Part shown: positions 56,170-63,859 of the stretch, piece by piece
How the letters are laid out: each line of letters opens with the position of its first letter
Position numbering within the stretch: the first letter of the stretch is position 1
Assembly (NCBI RefSeq): GCF_900109365.1
Contig: NZ_FNZR01000001.1
Span: forward strand, 900,738 to 964,737
Length of the DNA stretch: 64,000 bases
Direction: 5' to 3'
From: Parapedobacter koreensis
GTDB taxonomy: Bacteria; Bacteroidota; Bacteroidia; Sphingobacteriales; Sphingobacteriaceae
Notes under the pieces: model-generated
The model's input: only the letters and a program-made list of their open reading frames with translations
Told to the model about the DNA's origin: nothing
Databases searched by the model: none
Program-made: the position numbers and the translations under genes

Positions 56170-56528
56170 TTGATACCAATGTGCTGATTGATGCCCAGAT
56201 GAATCGACTACCTCCAAAGGGTAGCCAGTTTTTGGCCGAGATCATCGATAACGATTTCACGGTGTCTTTCGTAACCTATATCGAATTTCTCGGATACAAA
56301 AGCGTCCCGAAAACAACCGAAGAGTTTATGGCATTGGCCAGCGTGATTGAAATCGATAAGGATATTATCGATACCTGTATTGCGCTTAGGAAATCAAGGT
56401 CGATTAAATTGCCCGATGCCATTATTGCATCCACGGCCCTATCGCGTGGTCGCTCCTTAATAACTCGCAACGTCGGGGATTTTAAGAAAATTAAGGGTTT
56501 GGAGGTTGTTAACCTGTATGACTTGTGA
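56151..56528 (+). CDS. PIN-domain toxin ribonuclease (VapC-like)
   Basis: 125 residues. The four acidic positions of PIN nucleases are present: Asp in LIDTNVLID, Glu in TYIEFLGYK, Asp in KLPDAIIAST and Asp in ITRNVGDFKKI. Such toxins cut RNA in a metal-dependent way and are held in check by the antitoxin encoded just upstream. The frame is intact, unlike most neighbours, which suggests that the pair is still active or was lost from decay only recently. Confidence 0.85.
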   Translation: MAAGYLIDTNVLIDAQMNRLPPKGSQFLAEIIDNDFTVSFVTYIEFLGYKSVPKTTEEFMALASVIEIDKDIIDTCIALRKSRSIKLPDAIIASTALSRGRSLITRNVGDFKKIKGLEVVNLYDL

Positions 56529-56659
56529 TCACGAACCTACCATTACAAAAACTTGGAAGAGCAATTGGACAAGAGTAAGTCACACGCTGCAAGGCTGCAA
56601 GCACAGGTGAAAGCGAGGAGTAATTAGCCAATAGTATTTACGCGTTACACCTCTTCGTC

Positions 56660-57561
56660 ATGAACCATCGGCCAAATTTGAAAGGCAGCTTTTTGCTGAT
56701 GTAACCAAGCTGATTGAAGAAAGTAAACAGCAACCTTGTTCTCACAGCTAACAGTACGTTTACATTGCTGTTTTGGCGAATTGGCAAACACATCAACAAT
56801 AGCACCTTAAATAACAAAAGAGCAAAATACGGCGGGCAAATTGTCGTTACGCTGTCACGACAATTAAGTTGGTCACATTTTATCGCGTTATTGCCACTCA
56901 AGAACCCTGATGCCAAACTCTTTTATGCGCAAGTTGCCGCGTCCCAAACATTAGGTGTACGAGATTTGCGCAAACGGATTGCTGCTAAGGAGTTTGAGCG
57001 CACCTCGATAGCGAATCTCCAAAACACAAGTAAGCATCCGGCCATCCACAACAACTTCAAAGACCCCTATTTCTTGGATTTTTTGGGTTTACAAAACACC
57101 TATCTGGAAAAGGATTTGGAAAATGCCATCCTGCGCGAATTAGAAGCCTTTATACTGGAATTGGGGAAAGGCTTTGCATTTGTTGAACGACAAAAGCGGA
57201 TGATAATCGATGGGGAGGATTTCTATTTGGACTTGCTTTTTTACCACCGCAATCTAAAGCGATTGTCGCTATAGAATTGAAGCTCGGCAAATTTGAAGCA
57301 AAGCATAAAGGCCAAATGGAATTGTATTTAAAATGGCTTGATCGTTATGAACGGAAAGAGGGGGAGTTCGCGCCAGTGGGCTTGATTCTTTGCGCCGAAA
57401 GTAGCCGAGAACAGGCGGAACTATTGGAGATGCACAAAGACGGTATCATGGTAGCAGAGTACTGGACGGAATTACCGCCGAAAAAACAACTGGAAGAGAA
57501 GATTCATAACATCCTCGTGGAAGCGAGGGATCGGATGGAACGGAATAAATTGATAGAATAA
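56660..57561 (+). pseudogene. DUF1016/YhcG-type PDDEXK nuclease, broken
   Basis: Fragments line up in order with the family: KFERQLFADVTKLIEESKQQ (frame lost near 56735), TANSTFTLLFWRIGKHIN, WSHFIALLPLKNPDAKLFYA, FKDPYFLDFLGL, ELEAFILELGKGFAFV, IDGEDFYLDLLFYH, a frameshift near 57258 (one G short in what should read TTGGTC), then VAIELKLGKFEAKHKGQMELYLKWLDRYE and LILCAES. A block of about 30 residues normally found between two VxLSRQL segments is missing at about 56850. The nuclease motif (D, ExK) is split by the frameshift. Confidence 0.8.
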
Positions 57562-57599
57562 GCTGGCTGAATCACCTACCAAATGTAACACTAACCTGT

Positions 57600-57720
57600 G
57601 CCCACAACGGACACACGCCTTGAGATAACCGAAATAAAGAACGCCATAGCCAAACAAAGCAAGCGACAGGGTGATTTTGTGGCTTATGTATTGCTTAGAG
57701 TAATTCACCTAAACCGATAA
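57600..57720 (+). pseudogene. Unidentified coding remnant
   Basis: A 40-codon frame without a start reads TRLEITEIKNAIAKQSKRQ and then GDFVAYVLLRVIHLNR before a stop at about 57720. The composition is protein-like but I do not recognise it. The rest of 57562-57890 shows no gene. Confidence 0.35.
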
Positions 57721-57954
57721 GCATGTATTGTACGGTTTGTATTTGTAGAGGAGTAAGCAAACGTTCGACTTTGGTCAGCTGCTAGTGAAATAATCGATGT
57801 GTCCGCTTGCATATCCTGATTAAATCCCTACATTTGTAATAGGAAATCCTCACAACACCCTTACGTCTAATGAGAAACCATTAATGAGATGGCGGCATTG
57901 TGAGGTTCGTGAGGTATACGATTGCCTCACTATTTCCTTCTGGAAAAGTTCATT

Positions 57955-57985
57955 ACCAGATACCTGCGGTATCTGGTTTTTTTTA
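57955..57985 (+). terminator. Intrinsic terminator (plus strand)
   Basis: ACCAGATACC-TGC-GGTATCTGGT, perfect 10-base arms, then eight T. It faces the plus strand, though the adjoining gene is on the minus strand. A smaller GTGAGG/CCTCAC pair lies just before it (about 57900-57930). Confidence 0.85.
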
Positions 57986-58513
57986 TATCTCTATCACTTC
58001 TGGGTTAAACTTAGTAACTGCGTCCTCATCGTATTTATGCTCAGATTTTGGCTCTCCTTTATCATCTAGCCAATTTTTACTCCCCCAAAATGTGTTCACA
58101 TTCGAAGCTCCAATAGCGTATTTTACAATAGCTCCAGACGACTTTAACTTAGAAACCGCTGTATATAGTTTGGTCACAAAATCCTTTTCGGATGTATCTG
58201 GCTCCAATAAATGAAGGATTTTAGCAATTTGACGTAAATGCAGAAATCTGTTCTCAGTTTTTAAAACTGTCACAACTTTCATTTTTACCGTAGCGTTTTT
58301 ATCATAATCTTTATAGCGGCTGATCAATTCTTTGTCCTTGCTATTAATTGAATCGTCTTGTAGCTGCACTACATTTGACCTGTTTATTAGTTTGTCGTTT
58401 GTATCATTTGACATGACTTTTAAGAGCTGGATGGTCTGATCGATATTATGAACCTTTGAAAGAAGCTCCGCTTTCAGTTTTTCAAGTTCCTCTATTGTTG
58501 ATTGTTGTGCCAT
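57983..58513 (-). CDS. Hypothetical protein with coiled coil and winged-helix-like C-terminus
   Basis: 176 residues. N-terminal coiled coil (STIEELEKLKAELLSKVHNIDQTIQLLK), a charged linker, then a part that reads like a winged helix (FLHLRQIAKILHLLEPDTSEKDFVTKLYTAVSKLKSSGAIVKYAI) ending in a strand pair around NTFWGSKNWLDDKGEP. The frame is intact and has a textbook promoter, so it is probably expressed. No family name recognised; a DNA- or partner-binding role is only suggested by the fold pattern. Confidence 0.75.
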   Translation of the reverse strand: MAQQSTIEELEKLKAELLSKVHNIDQTIQLLKVMSNDTNDKLINRSNVVQLQDDSINSKDKELISRYKDYDKNATVKMKVVTVLKTENRFLHLRQIAKILHLLEPDTSEKDFVTKLYTAVSKLKSSGAIVKYAIGASNVNTFWGSKNWLDDKGEPKSEHKYDEDAVTKFNPEVIEI

Positions 58514-58535
58514 CTCGTTTTGCTTAATTACACAA

Positions 58536-58567
58536 CAAAGATATAACGATGTTAGGATAAAAGCAAA
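58536..58567 (-). promoter_or_regulatory. Promoter of the winged-helix-like gene
   Basis: Minus strand: TTTG (58564-58567), 20-base spacer, TATCTTTG (58536-58543), 22 bases before the start codon at 58513. Matches the Bacteroidota consensus at every fixed position. Confidence 0.7.
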
Positions 58568-58782
58568 TAAACTTCAACATCATCCTAATTTCATTATTCC
58601 TCGCATCTGTCACTCATTCATTCAACACCAAAAATATTGATGACTTTAACAGTTTTAACCAAACAGAATACTGTATGTGGACAAGGCAATACAAATAGCG
58701 AACTATCTTATAGAACAACACAAGCCGAATTAATCAAGACCATTTTTCATGAATTGGAAATATTGTTATCATATCAAATTAG

Positions 58783-59103
58783 GGAAACAATAGCTCTCCG
58801 GAAGCAGAATTTGAGACGGATGAAGACCGGAGTTACTTCCAAGTGATATTGAGGATTCATCCAGAATTTGTAGGAGACATGGCGGACGTAGTAAGTGGCG
58901 TAGTAAGTGGCGTAGTAAGTGGCGTAGTAAATGATTTATTACGTCTGATATCCGAACACCCCGGCAATAGAGTGCCATTCTTTGTAGACAAGATGAACGC
59001 ACCCACGAGATCCGTACAAAGATGGTTGGAAATCTTGAGAAAGGAAAAAAAGATTGAGTTCCGGGGAGCGCCCAGGACCGGCGGGTATTGGGAGGTTGAA
59101 TGA
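58783..59103 (+). pseudogene. C-terminal fragment of an HATPase_c_4-type ATP-binding protein
   Basis: Frame without a start: GNNSSPEAEFETDEDRSYFQVILRIHPEF, the typical end of the ATPase domain in COG2865-type transcriptional regulator-like proteins, then a DVVSGVV repeat and a winged-helix tail (HPGNRVPFFVDKMNAPTRSVQRWLEILRKEKKIEFRG). The upstream two thirds of the protein are absent. A downstream part can start at 58843 with GTG, but it is unlikely to be functional alone. Confidence 0.7.
58888..58935 (+). repeat. 12-base tandem repeat
   Basis: AGTGGCGTAGTA is repeated three times in a row with a partial copy at each end, coding for (V)SGV units. A multiple of three, so copy-number changes keep the frame. 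Confidence 0.85.
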
Positions 59104-59149
59104 TTAATCACCCCGGCCCAGAGGCCCAGACGCCATTAAGATCGAAAAT

Positions 59150-59494
59150 ATGCAAGTAGGCCGGACCAACATCCGCAGGTACCGAAAACGGCAGATCGAC
59201 AATATTTTAAAGGAACTGAAATTAACGGAAGGCAAGTGTACGGGTATCCCAAAAGCCTTAAAAGAAATGAAACGGAACGGATCTCCAGCCCCCTTATTCT
59301 ACACCGATGAGTACCGGACAACAATGTGGGGGACGTTGCCTATACATGAATTATTCTTAAAAGAAGTGGATGGAAATGGTCTTGCAGAAATGAGTGCAGG
59401 TATTACCTCTAAACAATTGAACGTATACGATAAATTAATCAAAAAGCACCCTGATGGAATTGTACCGGTATTCGGAGCTTCTGTTATTGGTTGA
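59150..59494 (+). pseudogene. Second HATPase_c_4-type fragment
   Basis: Reads RRYRKRQIDNILKELKLTEGKCTGIPKALKEMKRNGSPAPLFYTDEYRTTMWGTLPIHELFLKE, the same region of the family as the preceding fragment (its TEGxGTGIP motif has Cys for Gly). The tail has no winged helix and turns to unrelated residues. It lies after the fragment that holds the family's C-terminus, so the two come from different copies. Confidence 0.65.
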
Positions 59495-59872
59495 AGAAGG
59501 AATAGGGATGTTGTTAAGGAGGCTTTCAACAGTTACATGAGAGAACGCATTTAATTGCGAAAAAAATTTGGCAATGGGTTGATATTTAAAAACCGGATAA
59601 ATCTCATAAGCAAGACCTTTGTTGCGATTTTCATAATCATTTGGAAATTAGCCAGCAATCTTTTACCTTAACCAGCACAACCTGGCCTCATGCAATGAAT
59701 TTTGATTTGGGTTTTTGCCGCCTGCATAGATATAAATGCGAGGAGGTACACAACGGAAGCCGGAAAGAACGTGCTAGCGGCAAACGAACCTTTGGTGACA
59801 AGGCCGGATTTATTGCCGTAGCCAAAGCCAATCGGGATGCGGGGAACAAGCAAGGGAAGTGATAGGAATCGT
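59495..59872. other. Gene-poor stretch
   Basis: Short frames only. RRNRDVVKEAFNSYMRERI (about 59497-59553) may be a remnant. The frame at 59641-59862 (73 codons) has no recognisable pattern and no good start site. I assign no gene. Confidence 0.4.
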
Positions 59873-59934
59873 TATTGCTATTATGCACCACTTTGCTTAT
59901 AATTGTAACATACCAAATCGCATTAGCCATGACA
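59873..59934 (+). repeat. Direct repeat, copy A: promoter region of the first toxin module
   Basis: TATTGCTATTATGCACCACTTT and the following bases up to the ATG closely match 60673-60734; the two ATG codons are exactly 800 bases apart. The repeat covers the upstream region and the start of the antitoxin-like genes. Confidence 0.8.
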
Positions 59935-60102
59935 GATAAGGAAGTGGATCGGTTAATAAAAGAAATGAAAGCTTATACAAAAGAGCTTTTCAAAGACAAG
60001 GAAAAATCCAAAGATTTTCTGGTCAGGGCTGGCATTTTTACCAAAAAGGGTAATTTGACCAAACCTTATAAACATCTATGTATACCTCAAGAACAGGGTT
60101 AG
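59929..60102 (+). CDS. Antitoxin-like small protein, copy A
   Basis: 57 residues: MTDKEVDRLIKEMKAYTKELFKDKEKSKDFLVRAGIFTKKGNLTKPYKHLCIPQEQG. It ends GNLTKxYKHLCIP, as does copy B. The next gene of the module overlaps its end. A small helical protein of this type sits before an ADP-ribosyltransferase-like gene in other Bacteroidota and is thought here to be the antitoxin or a partner; this is an inference. Confidence 0.55.
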   Translation: MTDKEVDRLIKEMKAYTKELFKDKEKSKDFLVRAGIFTKKGNLTKPYKHLCIPQEQG

Positions 60103-60541
60103 TTCTTGGATTCCACCGGCACTGATGAAACCATTGTTCAGGACGTCCTGAATGGCAAGAGCGACCTAAAATCAAAAAACAACAGTTACGATTGGCTTGG
60201 CCATGGCATCTATTTTTGGGATAACAGTCCCGGCAGGGCATTGGAATGGGCTACCCAGCTGAGCAAACGGAAAGGTAGCAGATTCGCATTTGCCCCGAAA
60301 CAAAGGAAACACGCTTGACCTACTACAGCGTGAACTAGATTGTGCTGTCATAGAATGGACGCACGAACTAATGGAAGATATCGGCAATAAAGAATTCGAT
60401 TCTGTTCGTGGTGTATTTTGGGAGGGGAATCCACTTTATCCGACGGCGGGATTCCGCGAAAAAGACCATATCCAAATCTGCATCCGCAATATCGACTGCA
60501 TAAAAGGCTATTTTCTGCCACTCTCCCGGATAAATTCTTGA
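60080..60541 (+). pseudogene. ADP-ribosyltransferase-like toxin, copy A, broken
   Basis: Fragments in order: MYTSRTGLVLGFH (60080-), a one-base insertion near 60117, TDETIVQDVLNG, YDWLGHGIYFWDNSPGRALEWATQL, a loss of sequence near 60295, then LLQRELDCAVIEWTHELMED, FDSVRGVFWEGNPLYPTAGFREKDHIQICIRNIDCIKGYFLPL. The GFHG...GxGIYFW...ALEWA...HIQI(C)xRN layout is that of ADP-ribosyltransferase-fold proteins (DUF3990-like). Frameshift and deletion make it inactive. Confidence 0.65.
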
Positions 60542-60672
60542 ATCTGCTGAAAAGACCATCGGTAACTGTTCCAGCGTTTTCCATATTTCAAGCAAACACG
60601 ATAAAGCCAAGCCTACTACACCACGGATGCTGGAAAGAAGGTGCTTCGTTTGGCTGGGAAGTAAGGCGCGGC

Positions 60673-60734
60673 TATTGCTATTATGCACCACTTTACTTAT
60701 ATTTACAATATATCAAATCGCAGAGGTCATGACA
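60673..60734 (+). repeat. Direct repeat, copy B: promoter region of the second toxin module
   Basis: Second copy of the 59873-59934 sequence. Differences cluster in the spacer before the ATG. Confidence 0.8.
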
Positions 60735-60920
60735 AAGAAGCCACAAGTTTTTAAGGATAGGGATACGGAAAAATTTATCGCCTATTTGGAAAAATACAAG
60801 GAAGAGGTTTCTAAAACCCCGGAGTCAGCTAAGAAATTTTTGGTTGAGTTAGGTGTCATTACCGAAAAGGGCAACCGAACCAAGCATTATAAACACCTAT
60901 GTATTCCAGAGGCACATTGA
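60729..60920 (+). CDS. Antitoxin-like small protein, copy B
   Basis: 63 residues, MTKKPQVFKDRDTEKFIAYLEKYKEEVSKTPESAKKFLVELGVITEKGNRTKHYKHLCIPEAH. It shares the C-terminal (G)(I/V)xT(K/E)KGNxTKxYKHLCIP block with copy A but differs elsewhere, so the two modules are old duplicates. Frame intact. Confidence 0.6.
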   Translation: MTKKPQVFKDRDTEKFIAYLEKYKEEVSKTPESAKKFLVELGVITEKGNRTKHYKHLCIPEAH

Positions 60921-61149
60921 TGCTCCGAGAATTGGATTGCGCTGTAATTGAAGCTTTGCACAAAGCGCGAGAAAACGGTGGATTCCCTCAGTTTGACAGT
61001 GTAAAAGGCGTCTTTGGGAAGGGAAGGAATTGTACCCCAATGCTGGTTTCCGCGAAAAAGACCACATTCAAATCTGTGTCAGAAACCCAAATTGCATTAA
61101 AGGAATTTTCCTTCCAAGGGATTTTAACGAAGATTACCCCTTGGTTTAA
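60899..61149 (+). pseudogene. ADP-ribosyltransferase-like toxin, copy B, deleted and frameshifted
   Basis: Begins MYSRGTL, like copy A's MYTSRTGLVLG, then jumps directly to MLRELDCAVIEALHKARENGG. The middle of the protein, including the GxGIYFW motif, is gone. One T is missing near 61013, after which WEGKELYPNAGFREKDHIQICVRN and CIKGIFLPRDFNEDYPLV read in the shifted frame up to the stop at 61147-61149. Confidence 0.65.
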
Positions 61150-61161
61150 ATCGACCATGTT

Positions 61162-61401
61162 ATGAGAAGCAAAGTTGCACAGGAAATTTTAGCGGAAACT
61201 CCGGAAGAAACCCGGATTTTCGTACGGCAATATGCGGATATCGTAGTCCGCATTAACGAACTGCTGCTTCAAAAGGGGTACACCCAAAATTATGGCATGT
61301 CTTATATCGCGTTTTCAACAGTTGAACGAAGTAGGATGTTGCGTGTATTTAGGAGTTATATGCCATTTTATGAAAACCGTACCACAAAAGAAGAAGAATG
61401 A
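61162..61401 (+). CDS. XRE-antitoxin N-terminus joined to unrelated sequence
   Basis: 79 residues. The first 44 (MRSKVAQEILAETPEETRIFVRQYADIVVRINELLLQKGYTQ) match the start of XRE-type antitoxins; the HTH that should follow is replaced by NYGMSYIAFSTVERSRMLRVFRS. Probably a deletion joint. Its stop overlaps the next ATG by four bases, so it may still drive translation of that gene. It starts 12 bases after copy B of the toxin. Confidence 0.5.
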   Translation: MRSKVAQEILAETPEETRIFVRQYADIVVRINELLLQKGYTQNYGMSYIAFSTVERSRMLRVFRSYMPFYENRTTKEEE

Positions 61402-62222
61402 TATTTGATTTATCTTATCCAAAATCTGAATCAAAGAAAGAAATATTCATTTCTTCAATTTTTACTGGCATTTCAGTTTATCTTTTCCTATTGGTTTTTC
61501 AACCTTTTGGAACAAATACAATTCCCAATTTAAAACTCTTTAAAATTTTATTTCCTTACTTTTTTATTGTCTTTACTGTATTTTATTTGGTGAACCTTTT
61601 TTCACTAAATATATTAAAAGAATGGAATTTAGGAAAGGAAACACTTAAAGTAACGTGTATTATTTTTCTATGTTCCGTACTTGGCTATTTATATAATACT
61701 TTATTGATTAGCAAAGTCGATTTGAGTTTTCTGAACTTTGTATATATGTTCCTTTATACTTTGAGCATAGCGATTCCGATTTGTTCCGTTTATATGCTTA
61801 CAAGGTTTATTTATCTAAGTAATCAAAATAAAAAAATCGCTTCTGAACTATCGGAGAAGATAACGTCAAAAAAAGTAACCGATGAATTAACTTCCGAAAA
61901 TAAAATCATCATAAACGAATTTGTGGTGAATGAAAATGATTTGTATTTTATAGAATCAACCGATAATTATTGTACTTTTTATTACGAGGACAATTCAGAA
62001 ATAAAAAAAATCCTGATTAGAACTACACTAAAATCAACTTTAGAACAAATAAAATCCGAGAATATTCTTCGTTGTCATCGCTCATTTATCGTGAATCTGA
62101 AAAAGGTGAAAAACATCAAAGGCAATGCACAAGGTTACAAGCTGAAATTAAAAAACATTGATGTTGAAGTGTCTGTGTCCCGCAAGTATATGGAAGAAGT
62201 TAAAAACATAGTAAATAACTGA
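61398..62222 (+). CDS. Membrane-anchored LytTR transcription regulator
   Basis: 274 residues. Four hydrophobic helices (about 18-38, 50-70, 82-102, 112-135) are followed by a linker and a LytTR domain (about 165-272; DLYFIESTDNYCTFYYED, RTTLKSTLEQI, NILRCHRSFIVNLKKVKNIKGNAQG). There is no receiver, so the signal is likely sensed in the membrane. The base composition is much more AT-rich than the core genes, which suggests acquisition. A CPBP protease gene follows, and the gap between them holds a direct repeat that suits LytTR binding. Confidence 0.88.
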   Translation: MIFDLSYPKSESKKEIFISSIFTGISVYLFLLVFQPFGTNTIPNLKLFKILFPYFFIVFTVFYLVNLFSLNILKEWNLGKETLKVTCIIFLCSVLGYLYNTLLISKVDLSFLNFVYMFLYTLSIAIPICSVYMLTRFIYLSNQNKKIASELSEKITSKKVTDELTSENKIIINEFVVNENDLYFIESTDNYCTFYYEDNSEIKKILIRTTLKSTLEQIKSENILRCHRSFIVNLKKVKNIKGNAQGYKLKLKNIDVEVSVSRKYMEEVKNIVNN

Positions 62223-62232
62223 TAACCATAGT

Positions 62233-62262
62233 TTGACAAACACCACATTTTCTTGACAAACA
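62233..62262 (+). promoter_or_regulatory. Direct-repeat LytTR operator candidate
   Basis: TTGACAAACA at 62233-62242 and again at 62253-62262, 20 bases apart, nearly two helical turns, the spacing usual for LytTR dimers. The second copy is also the start of TTGACA-N17-TATCGA. It is 53 bases before the CPBP start. Confidence 0.5.
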
Positions 62263-62314
62263 TCCCTTTGCATTTTATCGAATAACTTTTTTCAGCACAT
62301 TTGCCAAAAAGCCA

Positions 62315-63040
62315 ATGATTAAATTACTTCTTGAACCGATTATACAAGTTCTGATTTTAGTTCCTTTTATCATTTTTTTACTAAAAGAAAAATCGGCATT
62401 AAATTTTCAGCGAGTCTTTGTTTTTACAATTTGTTATATCATTTATCAAATCGCACTCGTTTTACCAAAAATAAACCCAATATTTGATTTTATAAAAAGC
62501 AGCTGGAATTGGGATGGGAAAATTTTTGGTATGATTTGGGCAATTACAGCTTACTTTATTTTCAGAAAGTTCTTTAAAGAAAACGACTTTTTTACTTTCA
62601 AACAAAATAAAAAAGGTTTTAAAAGAGCTTTGATTGGAGCCGTTTCAATCATTATGTTGTCGGCCCTTATTTGGTTTCTACTTGGTAATTCAAAATTTGA
62701 TTTCGAAACGTTGGCTTTTCAAATTTCACTTCCAGGGATTGATGAAGAAATGTTTTTCAGAGGAATTTTATTCGGACTTTTATTAAGCTCATTGAAGGAA
62801 AAAATATCATTTTTAGGGAATCCGAGTATTTTAATCACTTCCATTCTTTTTGGATTTATGCACGCATTAACTTTGGATAAGAACTATTCGATAGATTTTG
62901 ACCCAATTTACTTTTTTCAAACAGGATTTGCAGGCTATATTTGGGCTTGGATAACTTTTAAAAGTAAAAGTATTTTATTGGCTATTTTGTCACATAATTT
63001 TAGCAATTTTTTCGGGACACTTTCAACAATGATTAAATAG
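62315..63040 (+). CDS. CPBP-family intramembrane metalloprotease
   Basis: 241 residues with about seven hydrophobic helices. The family motifs are present: DEEMFFRGILFG (EExxxR motif), GFMHAL and the C-terminal ILSHNFSNFFG. CPBP proteins cleave membrane substrates; in bacteria they are often encoded next to LytTR or bacteriocin regulators. AT-rich, like the preceding gene. An attC-like inverted repeat begins about 14 bases after its stop. Confidence 0.9.
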   Translation: MIKLLLEPIIQVLILVPFIIFLLKEKSALNFQRVFVFTICYIIYQIALVLPKINPIFDFIKSSWNWDGKIFGMIWAITAYFIFRKFFKENDFFTFKQNKKGFKRALIGAVSIIMLSALIWFLLGNSKFDFETLAFQISLPGIDEEMFFRGILFGLLLSSLKEKISFLGNPSILITSILFGFMHALTLDKNYSIDFDPIYFFQTGFAGYIWAWITFKSKSILLAILSHNFSNFFGTLSTMIK

Positions 63041-63053
63041 CGATAAAAGAAAA

Positions 63054-63136
63054 ACGGCAGATAACATTGCATTGGCAATAGGCGGGCTGAAGTGCTACTA
63101 TGACAGTATGTTCGGCATGACATTGCCGAGTTAGCT
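63054..63136 (+). repeat. attC-like imperfect inverted repeat
   Basis: Outer arms AGATAAC (63059-63065) and GTTAGCT (63131-63137) and inner arms ATTGGCAAT/ATTGCCGA face each other round about 40 bases (GGCGGGCTGAAGTGCTAC…). This layout, directly 3' of a gene, is that of an integron recombination site. AGATAAC has one mismatch to the complement of GTTAGCT. No integrase gene is in the window. Confidence 0.4.
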
Positions 63137-63246
63137 AAAATTCATTTAGAAGCGATAATTCCAGGGTCGACTGTGACACATAACTTTCACACAAGCGGAA
63201 TTACACCAACAACCACCGATTTCCTCGACGAGCTGTCAATAACACT

Positions 63247-63783
63247 ATGGATGCCTTAAAAGAGATAACAGAGGAATATTTTGACCGGGATTACATCTAT
63301 GCAGAACAATCACCCAAAAGAGAGTTGATCCTTCAGAAAATTGAAGATTTCCTTGCTCAAAACCCCGATTTTCCTTCCACATTTATCGCGTGCTTCCATC
63401 AGCAATATCCTAACTGGAAAACAAGCGATTGGTCGCAATTTTATGCATCCGATTTACACAGATGTTTCCGTATACTAGTCGAACGTGAACAAAGCGATGA
63501 GCGGTATGTTTTCCTGATAAGTATCTTTGGGTTTTTTGCCGTATATCGCATGTCATTGACCAAAATTGGTGACCGGTATGTGTATGGTGACCTTATCTTT
63601 ATAAATAACGGCGAAAATGAATTTTGCGATAACGTATACGAAACCTGCATGCCGCAAAAGTTTCCCTGGTTGGACAGCCAGACGCTGAATACGGTAATTG
63701 AAGAGCTCAGCGCAAGAAATCCATACCATAGCATACTGATCACCTATGCGAAGCTGCTATTTACGTTTCACTATAATATCTGA
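63247..63783 (+). CDS. Hypothetical soluble protein
   Basis: 178 residues, no signal peptide or membrane segment. Features: EDFLAQNPDFPSTFIACFHQQYPNWKTSDWSQFY, FLISIFGFFAVYRMSL, ICFGEC-free C-terminus NPYHSILITYAKLLFTFHYNI. I recognise no family. The frame is intact and the codon use looks like the core genome. It precedes the last gene by 77 bases. Confidence 0.7.
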   Translation: MDALKEITEEYFDRDYIYAEQSPKRELILQKIEDFLAQNPDFPSTFIACFHQQYPNWKTSDWSQFYASDLHRCFRILVEREQSDERYVFLISIFGFFAVYRMSLTKIGDRYVYGDLIFINNGENEFCDNVYETCMPQKFPWLDSQTLNTVIEELSARNPYHSILITYAKLLFTFHYNI

Positions 63784-63859
63784 AAAAGATTAGCTCTATG
63801 GTGGTTCCACTGCTTAATGATAAACTGCCGAAAACTATGTGATAACTAATTGAATGATA

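Noticed and set aside
58888..58935. CRISPR array
   Set aside because: Units are 12 bases and back to back with no spacers.
59641..59862. 73-codon frame as a gene
   Set aside because: No recognisable pattern, no good ribosome-binding site, and it lies in a decayed region.
62253..62281. Sigma-70-type TTGACA-N17-TATCGA promoter
   Set aside because: Bacteroidota housekeeping promoters use a different consensus; the repeat nature of TTGACAAACA fits an operator better.
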